Below, in pieces: positions 43,806-54,519 of a DNA stretch of 64,000 nt (positions within the stretch are counted from its first letter, which is position 1; every line of letters starts with the position of its first letter). The position numbers and the translations under genes were made by a program. Source of the DNA: Hemicordylus capensis (lineage: Eukaryota > Chordata > Lepidosauria > Squamata > Cordylidae); contig NC_069658.1 in assembly GCF_027244095.1 (NCBI RefSeq), forward strand, positions 423,796,687 through 423,860,686. The letters run 5' to 3'. The notes under the pieces are model-generated. The model searched no databases. It was given only the letters and a program-made list of their open reading frames with translations, and had not been told where the DNA came from.

Positions 43806-43878
43806 CTCTCCTTCTTACTGAGTTGGATAGGCCAATAGCCTGACTATTATAACGCAGCTTCCTGTGTTCTTATGTACC
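43806..43878 (+). repeat. SINE 3'-end fragment (5S/tRNA family)
   Basis: actgagttggataggccaat...ctgactattataacgcagcttcctgtgttctta matches the terminal part of the 5S/tRNA SINE. Confidence 0.55.
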
Positions 43879-44596
43879 CTATCGTTCCTTCTGCTCTTTC
43901 CCGAAACTGATCTATGAATTCCTACAGGACCTTGTTTTTCTTGAGGGTTGTAGAAGATTATTGGAAAAGCATAATCTTGCACAGAACTGATGTCAATGAC
44001 TTAAAATCAGAGCCAAGCATGAACAGCAAAAACTATTGTTAGAGAACTGCACAAACGCTAACTGTGGTTTGTTTGCCAAGGAAGTGTGTGCTCTCCTGAG
44101 ATCCCTATATCGAAATCTGCATTAGCTGCCCCATACACTTAACTTATTGTACAAGCTGGGAAATAGAGTTGTTAATATGTGAGGGGAAAGCTTGGCAAGA
44201 GGAGAGAAAGAAAGGCCAAATTCAGACATCCACTTGAATGTGTCACAGAAAGCTTTGGCCCCACCCCCATCCTGCATTGCAAGAGTGGCATCCCTCTTCA
44301 GTGCTTCAGAACTGGTTGATCCCAAAAGTGCCTGGGGAAAGGGGTGGCCGGCCCTGACCTACAAGCATTCATCTGAATATCTGTATAGGGTCCTGAATGC
44401 ACAGCTGTATTCATTGGGGCTCTGTTCAAGCATTCAAATGAGTGTGCAGCAGAGGCTGAGCTCCCCCCCCCCCCCCCGCTCATGTGTGTTCAGTATCCAT
44501 GGATACCGAATGACTGAAAAGGGCTAAAATGTTAATCTGAGCTAGAGCTGAAGCAAATTTGCTCCCATATAGTTTCTCTGAGGGGGGGAAAGTGAT
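43879..44596. other. Unclassified stretch
   Basis: No gene recognised. It has a run of about 17 C residues at 44,462-44,478. The 111-codon frame at 44,192-44,527 has no recognisable domain. Confidence 0.35.
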
Positions 44597-44727
44597 TACA
44601 TTGCATTTTTATACTCCCCTGCCTCCAAGGCACTTAGAGCCGCATACATGGCTCTCTTCCCCCACCCCCCCTCCTCACAACAACCCTGTGAGGAGGGTTA
44701 GGTTGAGAGACAGTGGCTGACATTCAT
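44597..44727 (-). repeat. CORE-type SINE, 3' half (outer, interrupted)
   Basis: Reverse complement gives aacctaaccctcctcacagg, gttgttgtgagg, ggctctaagtgccttggagg and a tail. The matching 5' half appears at 45,245-45,355, so two other SINEs lie inside it. Confidence 0.55.
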
Positions 44728-44935
44728 GGCTGATTTGTCCTGGGGAGACCAGAGTTCAAATCCCCATTCAGCCATGATTCTTGCTGGGTGACTCTGGGCC
44801 AGTCACTTCTCTCTCAGCCTAACCTAGTTCACAGGGTTGTTGTGAGGAGAAACTCAAGTATGTAGTACACCGCTCTGGGCTCCTTGGTGGAAGAGCAGGA
44901 TATAAATGTAAAAATAATAAATAAATAAAAAATAA
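44728..44935 (+). repeat. CORE-type SINE, B box to tail
   Basis: gagttcaaatccccattcag, tgggtgactctgggccagtc, ggttgttgtgaggagaaact, gtagtacaccgctctgggct, gcaggatataaatgtaa and an (AAAT)n tail. Confidence 0.75.
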
Positions 44936-44954
44936 TTTTAAATGGGACTATTCA

Positions 44955-45228
44955 TGACTAGCCACCTAATGACACAACGGGGAAGTAACTTGCCTAGGGA
45001 GCAAGAGGTTGCTGGTTCGAATCCCACTGGTATGTTTCCCAGACTATGGGAAACACCTCTATCGGGCAGCAGCGATATAGGAAGATGCTGAAAGGCATCC
45101 GCTCATACTGCACGGGAGGAGGCAATGGTAAACCCCTCCTGTATTCTGTCAAAGAAAACCGTGGGGCTCTGTGGTCGCCAGGAGTTGACACTGACTCGAA
45201 GGCACAACTTTACCAACTTTACTCATGA
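44955..45228 (+). repeat. Sauria-type (tRNA/BovB-tailed) SINE, complete
   Basis: Head cacctaatgacacaacgggg, B box gctggttcgaatcccactgg, body atgtttcccagactatggg, atcgggcagcagcgatatag, ggaggaggcaatggtaaac, and 3' end cgccaggagttgacactgac...ggcacaactttacc. The 3' end resembles BovB/RTE LINE tails. It stands directly downstream of a CORE SINE. Confidence 0.8.
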
Positions 45229-45244
45229 GTAATTTAGTCTGACT

Positions 45245-45355
45245 GTCAGCCACTGACTGGGCCAAGGTCATCCAATCCCTTCATGGGGATTTGAGCCTGG
45301 GCCTTCTCAGCCCTAGGCCAACACTCTAAGCACTATACTACCACGCTGACTCACC
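45245..45355 (-). repeat. CORE-type SINE, 5' half (outer, interrupted)
   Basis: Reverse complement contains tagtatagtgcttagagtgt (A-box region), caggctcaaatccccatgaa (B box) and ttggcccagtcagtggctga. It completes the element begun at 44,597. Confidence 0.6.
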
Positions 45356-45941
45356 TAAGGTTGCTTAACTGATGTCTTCAGATTCACTGGGCCTTCTCTG
45401 AATATTCACCAGACATTCATCACATGTTTGATATCTATATTGATATCAACAGTCTGTGGTGTTGGATTTCAGTATTTGATAGTTGGGCATGGATATTTTA
45501 TTTCAGTATTTGGTACTTCACAGCTGATATTTAACCATTTTTGATAGGTGACATGTAATGATATTCAGTATTGTGTAGCTGAGGCTATAATGTTTGTCAC
45601 TGATCGTTGGCATGCAATAATACTAGTCTCCGATTGCTTATGATAGCTAATGTACAATGGTATTATATCTGACAGGGGAAGGGGTTGCATGTATACATTT
45701 CCGTGATAGAAGCTGGCAAATCAAGTTGTATTAGACTCTCTAGCCCCATTTTTCAACTGACACTAACAAGGTATTCCAGACCCCTTAGTTTTAGTTAGGA
45801 CCTGTTCAGATCATTGTTTTATTGTGCAATAAATGCACACATATCACTCAGTTACACCAGAGGATCCACACATCACTGCCCAAGATAACGCTTTTGCTGC
45901 AAAGAATTTGCATTCTCCGGTTTCTCAGACTGCAATATGAG
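45356..45941. other. Unclassified AT-rich stretch
   Basis: No gene recognised. Several words such as gatatt and ttcagtattt recur at 45,430-45,560, perhaps an old degenerate repeat. Confidence 0.3.
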
Positions 45942-46121
45942 CCCTGTTCAGATATTATGTTGTATCTGCATTCAGATGTCTGTACACATGTACAGGTTTT
46001 TGTGTGAATGACTATACCTGCATTCATTTAAAAGTGAACTTGGTTCAGGCCCCTTCAAATACAGGATACAGCTAAGAAGTATACTGCTGTACCTGCATTC
46101 AGTATAACATGTGAATAACTG
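45942..46121. mobile_element. MITE family F3, reverse copy
   Basis: ccctgttcagatattatgtt at the left and cagtataacatgtgaataac at the right are inverted. The middle tttgtgtgaatgactata...cattcatttaaaagtgaact is the reverse of the F3 centre. Confidence 0.55.
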
Positions 46122-46144
46122 CATAGAGATCGTGCCCTGTGGAC

Positions 46145-46309
46145 CAGGGGTGTAGCTATAACTGAGCGGATGGGTTTAAAGGACCTGGGCCCCCAAGCTC
46201 CTAAGGGCCCACCAGCTCTACCCCATCTGATCTTCTTCATTATCTCCCTTCAAGGGGCCCCCGGAGAGAGGGGTGAACATGGGCCCCCACTCCCCTAACT
46301 ACTCCCCTG
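46145..46309. mobile_element. hAT MITE with perfect 8-bp TSD
   Basis: Inverted ends CAGGGGTGTAGCTAT and CTAACTACTCCCCTG, flanked by CTGTGGAC at 46,137-46,144 and 46,310-46,317. It is the shortest member (165 bp) of the CAGGGGYRTAGC family. Confidence 0.92.
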
Positions 46310-46450
46310 CTGTGGACACTACATACAGATTGTATGAGTGCTGAACAGAATGTGTGAATTACACTATGTGGTCACTGAGAAGAGGTGAGTTTCTCTAACA
46401 GATTAATATGTGGAACTGGAATGTAGTTATGTTTGTAGCACTCACATAAC

Positions 46451-46528
46451 CAGGGGTTCTCAAACTTCGGTCCTCAGATTTTGTTGGACTACAAATCCCA
46501 TCATCCCTAGCCACAATGACCTTTGGCC
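46451..46528. mobile_element. Left half of a foldback hAT-type MITE
   Basis: caggggttctcaaacttcgg, ttttgttggactacaaatcc and atcatccctagccacaatg; the mirrored right half is missing. Confidence 0.6.
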
Positions 46529-46814
46529 ATGGAAGAAACTGGCCTTTGGCCATAAGAGAGGCTCTGGGAGGAACTGTCACCCCCAGGCATCCCCACGCTG
46601 TTTCCCAGCCTCCTTTGCATCACTCCTCACCCTCCATCCCCTGCAGCCACCCAGCGTTCTCCGTGCCACGGCTGGGTCAGCATTTAAAGACACCCCCCCC
46701 ACCATCACTGCACTCACCTGTGGCCATTGCCCCACAATCGGCTGCTTACCTGGGGTGACGGGAGGGAATGGCCATGTCGGGCCTTCCGATCTGTCTGACT
46801 GCACAGCCCTAATT

Positions 46815-47150
46815 AGAATACCAAGGTGGCTTCCACAGTAACAAAACAGAAATGCCATAAAAATACACAATAGAAAAACCATTACAATACAAAATGCCAA
46901 ATATCAAAAGTTAAAACTGCACCAAAACAATATCTCAAGAAGCAGCAGAAGCAGCAAAAGCCATGCTGGAACAAGTATCATTTTTAATGTGCATTGGAAT
47001 GTCCACAGTGAAAAGGCCAGTGGGCTCTGCCAAGGGAGGGAATTCCACAGAGAGGGGGCCATGACAGAGAAGGCCCTAGCCCCCCTGGCTGGCAGCTTGG
47101 GCAGGAGTTCTCGTAGCCTTGACAGGGAGTGAAGCTGGGATCTGCATGCA
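46815..47150 (-). mobile_element. L2-type LINE 3' region
   Basis: A-rich 3' UTR followed by agggaattccacagagaggg and acagagaaggccctagc, which parallel the 54,520-54,985 copy. Confidence 0.6.
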
Positions 47151-47171
47151 AAGATGATGTTGGACTAGATG

Positions 47172-47375
47172 TATATAAGACCTTGTATCAAGTCAGATCC
47201 TTGGTTCATCTACCTTCCAGACATCTACCTCGATATTTCCTACTCTGACTGGCAGTGGTTCTTTGGGTTTCAAGCAGAAGTCTGTCCCAGCCCTACCGGG
47301 AGATGCTGCCAGGGATTGAACCTGGAACCTTTTGCATGGAAAGCAAATGCTTTCCCACTGAGCTACGGCCTCATC
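47172..47375 (-). repeat. tRNA-headed SINE, complete
   Basis: Minus strand: ggccgtagctcagtgggaaa (A box), gttccaggttcaatccctgg (B box), body with tgccagtcagagtaggaaat, and 3' end ctgacttgatacaaggtctt. It lacks the 5S-like head, so it represents the plain tRNA-headed relative of the 5S/tRNA SINE. Confidence 0.75.
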
Positions 47376-48994
47376 CCCTGTTGACAGTGTCAGATAAGCT
47401 ATTGAGTTGCCCACACACCCTCTGCACTAGCACAACTAATCCCCCCCACTGCACCAAAATCCACCCCCACCCCCCGCCGCCCATTGCATAAGGGCAGGTT
47501 TTGATGCTTTTAGTCCTGAACTGAGTTAGTGCTAGCGTGATTCTAAGAATAAAAGACCTGCCGTTCTGGAGGTGGTTGCCTTGAAAGGCCTCCAAAAAAG
47601 TAAATGAGAGATTTGGGTTGATGCAATGTGATGTATCAAAAAGCAGTCATGGCCTGCGTTCATGCCTGGGAATTGGTCCACGGAGGAATTAATTCTCCCT
47701 CTGCCACCACCCCCCATTCCTAATCAGCTAAGGATAATGGTATGGCAAAGGATTGGTAAAGGGGGATAGAGCATATACTCCTTAGGTCGTTCTGTAAGTT
47801 ATAGGCTGCTGATGTGCACAAAAGCTCAGGCATAGCCCAGCCTTGCTGCAGCAGCAGTGCTTACAACAGTGCCTGCAACAGACAGTATCTTCCCAGATGC
47901 TGATTAACCCACAACCAAGGTGGTTTGCTTCCCTATTAAAGGGGAGCAGAATCATTACACCAAAGATGATTTTGCAGCACCCCTCTCCTCTCGCCCTGCA
48001 TGGTGCTAGGGGGTCCTGGCTGTTACTGGCCAGGCATGAAACCAGCAAAAGGGATTTGGCTCTTCTCATGACGAAGCACTCGACAGATTAAAAATATCGG
48101 CACAAAGTCAAGTCAAACCGGTTCTTTAAAAACTCCTAGATCTCTGGGGATTAGTGCAGGCTAGAAGCCTCGCTTGGTTGCGCTGGCCCTGCTGGCTGCG
48201 GTCGGGTATCTGCCTGGCTAAGCAGCCTTGGGGCTCATTAACACAGGATTTTCCTCACCTCTGCCTAAGCACAAGCCTTGCTAATAGCCCCTTGGGTTAA
48301 GCTTCCAGACATCTAATAAAGCACTCCTTACTTGCAGCTCAGAACCAGGACCATCATCTGTCTGGAAAGAAAATGTCTGGCAGGATAGCCGGGCAGCAGT
48401 GGGCCTTTCTTCATCTAAAGGCCAATGCCTTTCCCCCTCACTGTAATAGGTTTCCATAGCTGGAGTTTGAAGCCTTAGAGTTCTAAGACATGTAATGCCC
48501 CACAGAAATGAGTGCATCCAATAAGGACATGACTCCCTGCCAGAAGCCCTGTAACAGAGGGAGAGACCACTTGCTTCCAGGACAGCCCCCAGGGTGAGAG
48601 ACTGGTGTTGGCTGTCTGTTGCTGCTTCTGAGTGCCTGCCCGCAGGAGAGGGAGAGGAAGACACCACCTGCCAGCCCCTGCTTGACCTGTGGTACGGTGG
48701 CCACTGGCTGTGGCTGCTCTGTGGGGAGTCTGAGCAGGATTGGGGCCCAGGAGTGACAGCAGTCCCTGCATACCTTCTGCCTGGAGTGGCTACTTCTGGG
48801 CCTATAAAGGGACACTGCTTGTGGCGGTAGGCCCTCCACCAGCAGGGGAGTCACTTCGGGGGCGTCACTTCGGGGGTGGGTGAGGGCCAGGCCTCCTGGC
48901 CCAGGAACCTTGTGCGTGGTAGTGGTGGGTAGATAACATTTCGGCTTCTGTTTAAAGCATCCCTTGGGTGAAACACATTTAATGTGTCTAGGGT
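47376..48994. other. Unclassified stretch
   Basis: No gene recognised; frames of 95-128 codons on the minus strand (47,782-48,854) have no domains. A duplicated gtcacttcgggggcgtcacttcggg-type pair occurs at 48,851-48,878. Confidence 0.35.
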
Positions 48995-49140
48995 TGTCTG
49001 GAGATGGGGAGACAAGGAGGCGTATCCACTAATTATGGGGCGGCAATTCTGGGGGTGGTGGGGAACAGAAGAAGTAACATTGACAGGTCAGCGGGCCTTT
49101 ACAGGGGAAGGGGAATCAAAAATCTAATAGCTGCTTCCCC

Positions 49141-49497
49141 TTCCAGATGTCCTGCCAGCTCTTTGACCTTGGGGAGCAGTGTCATCCACCCATGGAACCT
49201 CACCTTGCTCCTTTGTAATGCCAGGTTAGTCCAGAACAAATCAGAAACTATCCATGATTTGATTCTGGATGAAAGAGATGACCTGGTTTGTATTGCGGAT
49301 ATCTGGTAGGGGAGGCTGGTGGCCCAGTCTGGTCCCAGCTTCTCCCTCCAGGGTACTCTGTTGAGGAGCAGGTGAGGGACCATGGGCGGGGAGTTGCAGT
49401 GGCTGTGGTCTATAAGAACAACATCTCCTCCTTTACCAGGATCCCTGTTGAAGTTTCAGACCATATTGAATGTGTGTACTTAAGTTTTGACACGTGA
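49141..49497 (+). pseudogene. L2 endonuclease fragment
   Basis: The frame gives WNLTLLLCNARLVQNKSETI then HDLILDERDDLVCIADIW, the usual start of an APE-type endonuclease (N-A-R...L-C-I-T-E-T-W). After a frame change come GGPVWSQLLPPGYSV, RGRGVAVAVVYKNNIS and PVEVSDHIECVYLSF. The expected catalytic ET-W is here ADIW. Confidence 0.75.
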
Positions 49498-49752
49498 GGA
49501 TGTGAATGAGCTCCTTGGAACTGTGTGGCCTACCATCTGTTCTCTTAACCCTTGCCCGACCTGGCTTATACTATCTGGCAGGTTATTGTAGAAGGCCTGG
49601 TAAAAATCACAAACGCTTCTCTGAGGGAGGGCAGGATGCCTCCTTGTCTAAGGAGGCAATTATTAGATCACTTCTGAAGAAGCCTCCATTGGATCCCTCA
49701 GAGTTGAGCAAATACAGGCCTGTCTCTGACCTTCCATGGCTGGGCAAGGTAA

Positions 49753-50406
49753 TTGAGAGGGTGGTGGTCTCCCAATGATCTCCAGCTGGGAATTTATAGA
49801 GGAAGTGTGGCTCTGTTGGTCCTTTTGGACCTCTCGGTGGCTTTTGATACTATCGACCATAGTATCCTTCTGGAGAGTCTGAAGGGGTTGGGAGTGGAAG
49901 GCATTGCTTTGCAGTGGTTCCGCTCCTACCTCTTTGGCAGGTTCAGTTTCCAGATGGTGTCCCTTGGAGACTATTGTTCTTCAAAATCTGAACTTTTGTA
50001 TGGTGTCCCTCAGGGCTCCATATTGTCTCCGACGTTGTTTAACATCTACATAAAAATGCTGGGAGAGATCATCAGGAGATTCGGTGCAGGGTGCTATCAG
50101 TATGCTTATGACACCCAAATCTATTTCTCCATGTCAACATCATTGGGAGAAGGCATAACTTCCCTAAATGCTTGCCTGGAGGCGGTAATGGGCTGGATGA
50201 GGGATAACAAACTGAGACTGAATCCAGATAAGATGGAGGTACTCATTGTGCGGGGTCGGAACTTGGGAGATATGTTTGATCTGCCTGTTCTGGATGGGGT
50301 CACACTTCCCCAGAAGGAACAGGTATGCAATTTGGGGGTTCTTCTGGATCCAAGCCTCTCCCTGGTGTCCCAGGTTGAGGCGGTAGCCAGAAATGCCTTC
50401 TATTAG
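49753..50406 (+). pseudogene. L2 reverse transcriptase palm, inactive
   Basis: Motif A LLDLSVAFDTIDHSILL, FRSYLFGRFSFQMVSLGD, motif B YGVPQGSILSPTLFNIYI and motif C YAYDTQIYF at 50,101-50,127, where the family has YADD. The second catalytic aspartate pair is therefore Y-D instead of D-D. Downstream ACLEAVMGWMRDNKLRLNPD and LPVLDGVTLPQKEQVCNLG agree with the 13,199-13,520 copy. Confidence 0.87.
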
Positions 50407-51038
50407 CTTCAGCTGATACACCAGCTGCACCCATTTCTTGAGATAAATGACCTCAGAACAGTGGTACATATGCTGGTAACCTCAGACTGGATTACTGCAA
50501 TGCACTCTATGTCGGGCTGCCTTTGTATGTAGCCCGGAAACTGCAGTTGGTACAGAATGCAGCAGTCAGGCTGGTTATAACCTATACAAGGTGTTTTTTA
50601 TAACCTATAAAGCCCTAAACAGCTTGGGCCCTGGGTATTTAAGATAACTTCTTTTTCATCATGAACCCCACTGCCCATTGAGATCATCAGGAGAGGTCCG
50701 TCTGCAGTTGCCACCGGCTCATCTGGTGGCTACTCAGGGACGGGCCTTCTCTGCTGCTGCCCTGAAGCTTTGGAATGCACTCCCTGCTGAAATCAGAGCC
50801 TACCCATCAATGACAACTTTTTAAAAGTCTTTAAAGTTGCATCTGTTCACCCAGGCTTTTAATAAAATACTGTTTTAATAGTTTTAGCATTGTTTTACAA
50901 TTTTAAATTGTTGTAATGTTTTAACTTTTTCTCTTTTAACTTTTTCTGTTGTCATGTATTTTGTTTTATTGTGAACCACCCAGAGATGTAGGTTTTGGGA
51001 GGTATTAAAATATGTTTAATAAATAAATAATAATAAAT

Positions 51039-51332
51039 ATATTAGGGATGCCTATAACAATCAGTCTACAGTCCCAAACAAATGTATTGGGATGAAATTT
51101 GAGTGAATACTCCCATTTTCTCTATGTGTTTTAAATTGAAATATATTGTATATATATAGTTCCTTGGTTCTTTTAGGAGACTTGTTTTTGTAAGTCAGTG
51201 TAGTCACTGGGGCTCAGTGCAAAATTCCAAGTGGGGGGGGGGATTCTCTTCTCTCAAACTGTTTTTCCACTGAAAATACTATACCTCCCAAGCTTTATTT
51301 TACACTGCTGGGGGAAAGATACAAGTACCTGT

Positions 51333-51370
<38 letters not shown>

Positions 51371-52549
51371 TGCGCGCACGCGTGTGTGTGGGTTGGGGGG
51401 GGAGCAAAAGCAATTTAGAAAGAGGATTGGGGGGGGCATTAAGGGAACATTTAAGAAGCCCCTGTCTCCCTAGACCAGTCTTCTATTTCTAATTGCAGTT
51501 TTAATATGTTATAAATAATGTTCCAAGAAAGAATCATGGAATTGCACATAACATCTAATTCCCACCCTTAGTAGGACCCTCATGGGTTCTTGGATAATAC
51601 TTCTCTCCCTAAATGGAATGCAAGCAATGATAATGCATTGCCTGTTTCCTCATCAGGTTTTAGCTAATGACAAAGATGAAGTGATGAGCAACCAGATATC
51701 ATACTGTATACTGTGGTGAGAGGAACCACAGGACCATTTTGCCATTGAGCCCAAAGGTTACGTACCAAGATGCTAAGCACCTGAACAAGGCAGAGGTGAG
51801 TGAGAGGTTAGGAATGGTGGAGGTGTTCTGTCCTGTCTCCTATGAGGTGAGGTGAGCCTGCAGGACCTTGGAGAGCTCTAAGAGCGCAAGTTTATCCAAC
51901 AGGTGTCCCAGCTCCAACTGAGCCCTTTAATGTCTCTTGACTCTGCCCATCTTCCTTTGGGCTCTGTCCAGTGTTGCTGAATGTGGATCCTAAAAGGGGC
52001 AGCCTCTAGGCCTGGAGTCGAGCTCTCTGCTTTCTGTCAGTCATTTCTCACCTGATGCTTTCCTTGTGTCAGTGAGTGGGCACTGAAAGATGAGGGGTTT
52101 CTGATTTAGCTGGGGTCACTCGGACCCTTGGGGTGAGTCCAGCTCAGGGAGGGACCATCTCTGGGAGTCTCAGTTTGGTTTCCCAGAACTCCTGGGTGTT
52201 GGAGATGGAGATTATCCTGGCTCTTCCCCTTAGGGGTCGTAGTCCTGGCTGTTGCTTCAGGTTGGGGCCATGGGCATGGTTGCTGACCACACAAATGGCT
52301 GCCACGCATGTGTGGAGGAGGCCATGTGTATGGCACTGTTGTGTGAGGGCAGCTGGAGAGAGTGCTGCTGGCACACTATGAAAGCTGGGGAAGGGCGGTG
52401 TTGCCACCTGCACAGGACTTGCTCTCCTCCCTTTTAAAGGTGCCAGGGAATCACTCTTTGAATCGCAATTCATGCACATCCCTAGGCCATGCTGGGAGGC
52501 TCTTTATAGTTTGATGCTGAAAATGATGTCACTAAGTCACACCTTATCC
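51039..52549. other. Unclassified stretch
   Basis: No gene recognised; it includes the GT microsatellite listed next. Frames of 76-111 codons at 52,106-52,479 overlap on both strands without domains. Confidence 0.35.
51334..51392. repeat. (GT)n microsatellite grading into CG-rich alternation
   Basis: gtgtgtgtgtgtgtgtgtgt is followed by tgtgcgcgcacgcgtgtgtg, an alternating purine-pyrimidine stretch able in principle to adopt Z-DNA. Confidence 0.85.
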
Positions 52550-52683
52550 CAGGGCTATACAACGTTGGCCCTCCTGACTGTTGTTGGATTTCAACTCTCA
52601 TCACCCCTGACTACTGACCACCGTTACTGGGGATGATGCTAGTTGTAGTCCAACAACAGCTGGAGGGCTGATGGGCAGACCTG
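52550..52683. mobile_element. Foldback hAT-type MITE
   Basis: Left arm CAGGGCTATACAACGTTGGC...tgttgttggatttcaactct and right arm agttgtagtccaacaacagc...gggctgatgggcagacctg. Flanks ccttatcc and ccataaac agree at 5 of 8. Confidence 0.65.
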
Positions 52684-52755
52684 CCATAAACTAATGCAGA
52701 AGAAGAATGACCCTCTGGTTACAAAAGGAGTTCATGTAGCCCATCACATTCTGAA

Positions 52756-52756
<1 letters not shown>

Positions 52757-52802
<46 letters not shown>
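52757..52802. repeat. (GAT)n microsatellite
   Basis: About fifteen uninterrupted trinucleotide repeats, directly before the L2 fragment. Confidence 0.95.
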
Positions 52803-52814
52803 ATTTTTAAAAAA

Positions 52815-53625
52815 CAAACCATTATGGTACAGAATGTGGCAGCCAGGTTGGTCTTTGTGTCATCTAGGAGAGACCATATTACTCCTGTGTTGAAAGAGCT
52901 ACACTGGCTGCCAATACATTTCTGGGCAAAATACAAGGTGCTGGTTATTACCAATAAAACCCTAAACCACTTAGGCCCTGGGTATTTAAGAGACCATCTT
53001 CTTCATGAGCCCCTGGTGGCACAGTGGAAATGAGCCCCTGGTGGCACAGTGGTAAAACTGCCGCCCTGTAACCAGAAGGTTACAAGTTCGATCCTGACCA
53101 GGGGCTCAAGGTTGACTCAGCCTTCCATCCTTCCAAGGTCGGTAAAATGAGTACCCAGAATGTTGGGGGCAATATGCTAAATCATTGTAAACCGCTTAGA
53201 GAGCTCCGGCTATAGAGCGGTATATAAATGTAAGTGCTATTGCTATTGCTATTGCTATTCACCATGAGCTCCATTACCTGTTAAGACTGTCTGGAGAGGT
53301 TCATCTGCAGTTGCCACCAGCTCATCTGGTGACTACTCAGGGACAAGCCTTCTCCATTGCTGCCCCTGGGTTTTGGAATGTATTTCCTGTTGAAATAAGA
53401 GTCTCCCCATCTCTGGCAACTTTAAAAAAGGCACTGAAGACACATTTATTCACCCAGGCTTTTAATTAGGTTTATTGTTTTAATACTTCTAATGTTGGGT
53501 TTTAAATGATTTTAATGTTTACATTATTTTAATTGTTTAATTTATTTTAATTGTAAACTGCCCAGAGATGCAAGTTTTGGGCAGTATAGAAATAAAATAA
53601 AATAAAATAAGATAAGCATGGCACT
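52815..53625 (+). mobile_element. L2-clade LINE 3' end, split by a SINE
   Basis: 52,824-53,003 encodes VQNVAARLVFVSSRRDHITP and LKELHWLPIHFWAKYKVLVI. After the SINE, 53,263-53,625 continues with the LINE 3' end (ctgtctggagaggttcatct, tttattcacccaggctttta, ctgcccagagatgcaagtttt) and an (AAAAT)n tail. Confidence 0.8.
53032..53259 (+). repeat. tRNA SINE with L2-like 3' end, partly duplicated head
   Basis: gagcccctggtggcacagtgg head, B box ggttacaagttcgatcctga, body gtcggtaaaatgagtaccca, 3' end ttgtaaaccgcttagagag...gcggtatataaatg and (TATTGC)n tail. CATGAGC flanks it at 53,004-53,010 and 53,263-53,269. A 25-bp extra copy of the head lies at 53,007-53,031. Confidence 0.85.
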
Positions 53626-54461
53626 TCCCACTTTAGCAGGCCCATGGGTATAGCAACAGGGTTTATTTTCCTTTGAACAGGAGTACACCAGGGAATTCTG
53701 AGGTGTCTTTAATAGGTGTGTATTTACAAATATACCGGCACAGAGCACTTTGGGAGCAGACCGATTCCTAAAGCAAGCAGCACAACTACTAGTCCTGCAT
53801 CTGATGCCCAAAGAGAGAAATTGCACCCCATTGTGCTTCACCTTCAGCCAGTTTACCTCTCTTTCTTATATTGGTTCTGTGGGCTCAGAGGTCAGCTGTG
53901 GGCCTTGGCCAGGACTCAGCTTGGCCAGCCCCTAATGCTGCCTCTGACTGGGCTCAATGTGAAACTTCAGCAAGCACCTTAAGGGTACTTAGGCTGGCCA
54001 TAAGGACAGCAGAGGGGTGTTGTTGGATTCCTTGACTCATGGCTGCATTCAGTTGGGGGTGAGGTTTGATCTCTCCAAATCTCATGCAAACTCTTCCACA
54101 AAGCACTACAAATAAGCCTCTGATGATCTTTTTTGCATCCTGATGCGGCTCCCCAGAGATAACAAGCTGAGATGCTTCCTCCAGGCCATACAATAATCAC
54201 CCCAATTACTCCTGAGCAGCGGTTATTAGACTCACGGCAGTACAGTCATTCACAAGGCACAGATAATTAAACAGCTGCCCGGGACAGTCTTGCGCACAGC
54301 TGGGAGTGACCAGAATTATTACAATAACCACCAGGGGGTGGGGGTGGGGAATGGTTCAGGGCCAGGCCTACAAAATACATTCCAGCACACCTCTCCACAG
54401 CACAGCTGCTCCTTGCTCCATGTGTCTTTGGCACCAGAGCCGCAACCTGTAGCTCTTAGGC
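53626..54461. other. Unclassified stretch
   Basis: No gene recognised; short frames on both strands have no domains. Confidence 0.35.
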
Positions 54462-54519
54462 CAGGGGTGCCGAACCCTGGGTCTCCAGATGATGTTGGAC
54501 TACATCTCCAATCATCCCC
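54462..54519. mobile_element. Left half of a foldback hAT-type MITE
   Basis: caggggtgccgaaccctggg, gatgatgttggactacatct and ccaatcatcccc; the L2 at 54,520 follows immediately. The right half was not found beyond the L2. Confidence 0.6.

Larger units (their letters stand above)
48995..51038 (+). mobile_element. L2-clade LINE, longest copy, with deletions
   Basis: Order seen: endonuclease fragment (49,150-49,500), a gap, RT fingers (49,640-49,780), palm (49,753-50,406), C-terminal part, 3' UTR and (TAAATA)n tail at about 51,010. Pieces between the endonuclease and RT are missing, and the frame breaks more than once. The family normally encodes endonuclease plus reverse transcriptase for target-primed insertion. 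Confidence 0.87.

Noticed and set aside
51231-51473. Small cysteine-rich protein with a valine-cysteine run
   Set aside because: The run is the translation of the GT microsatellite.
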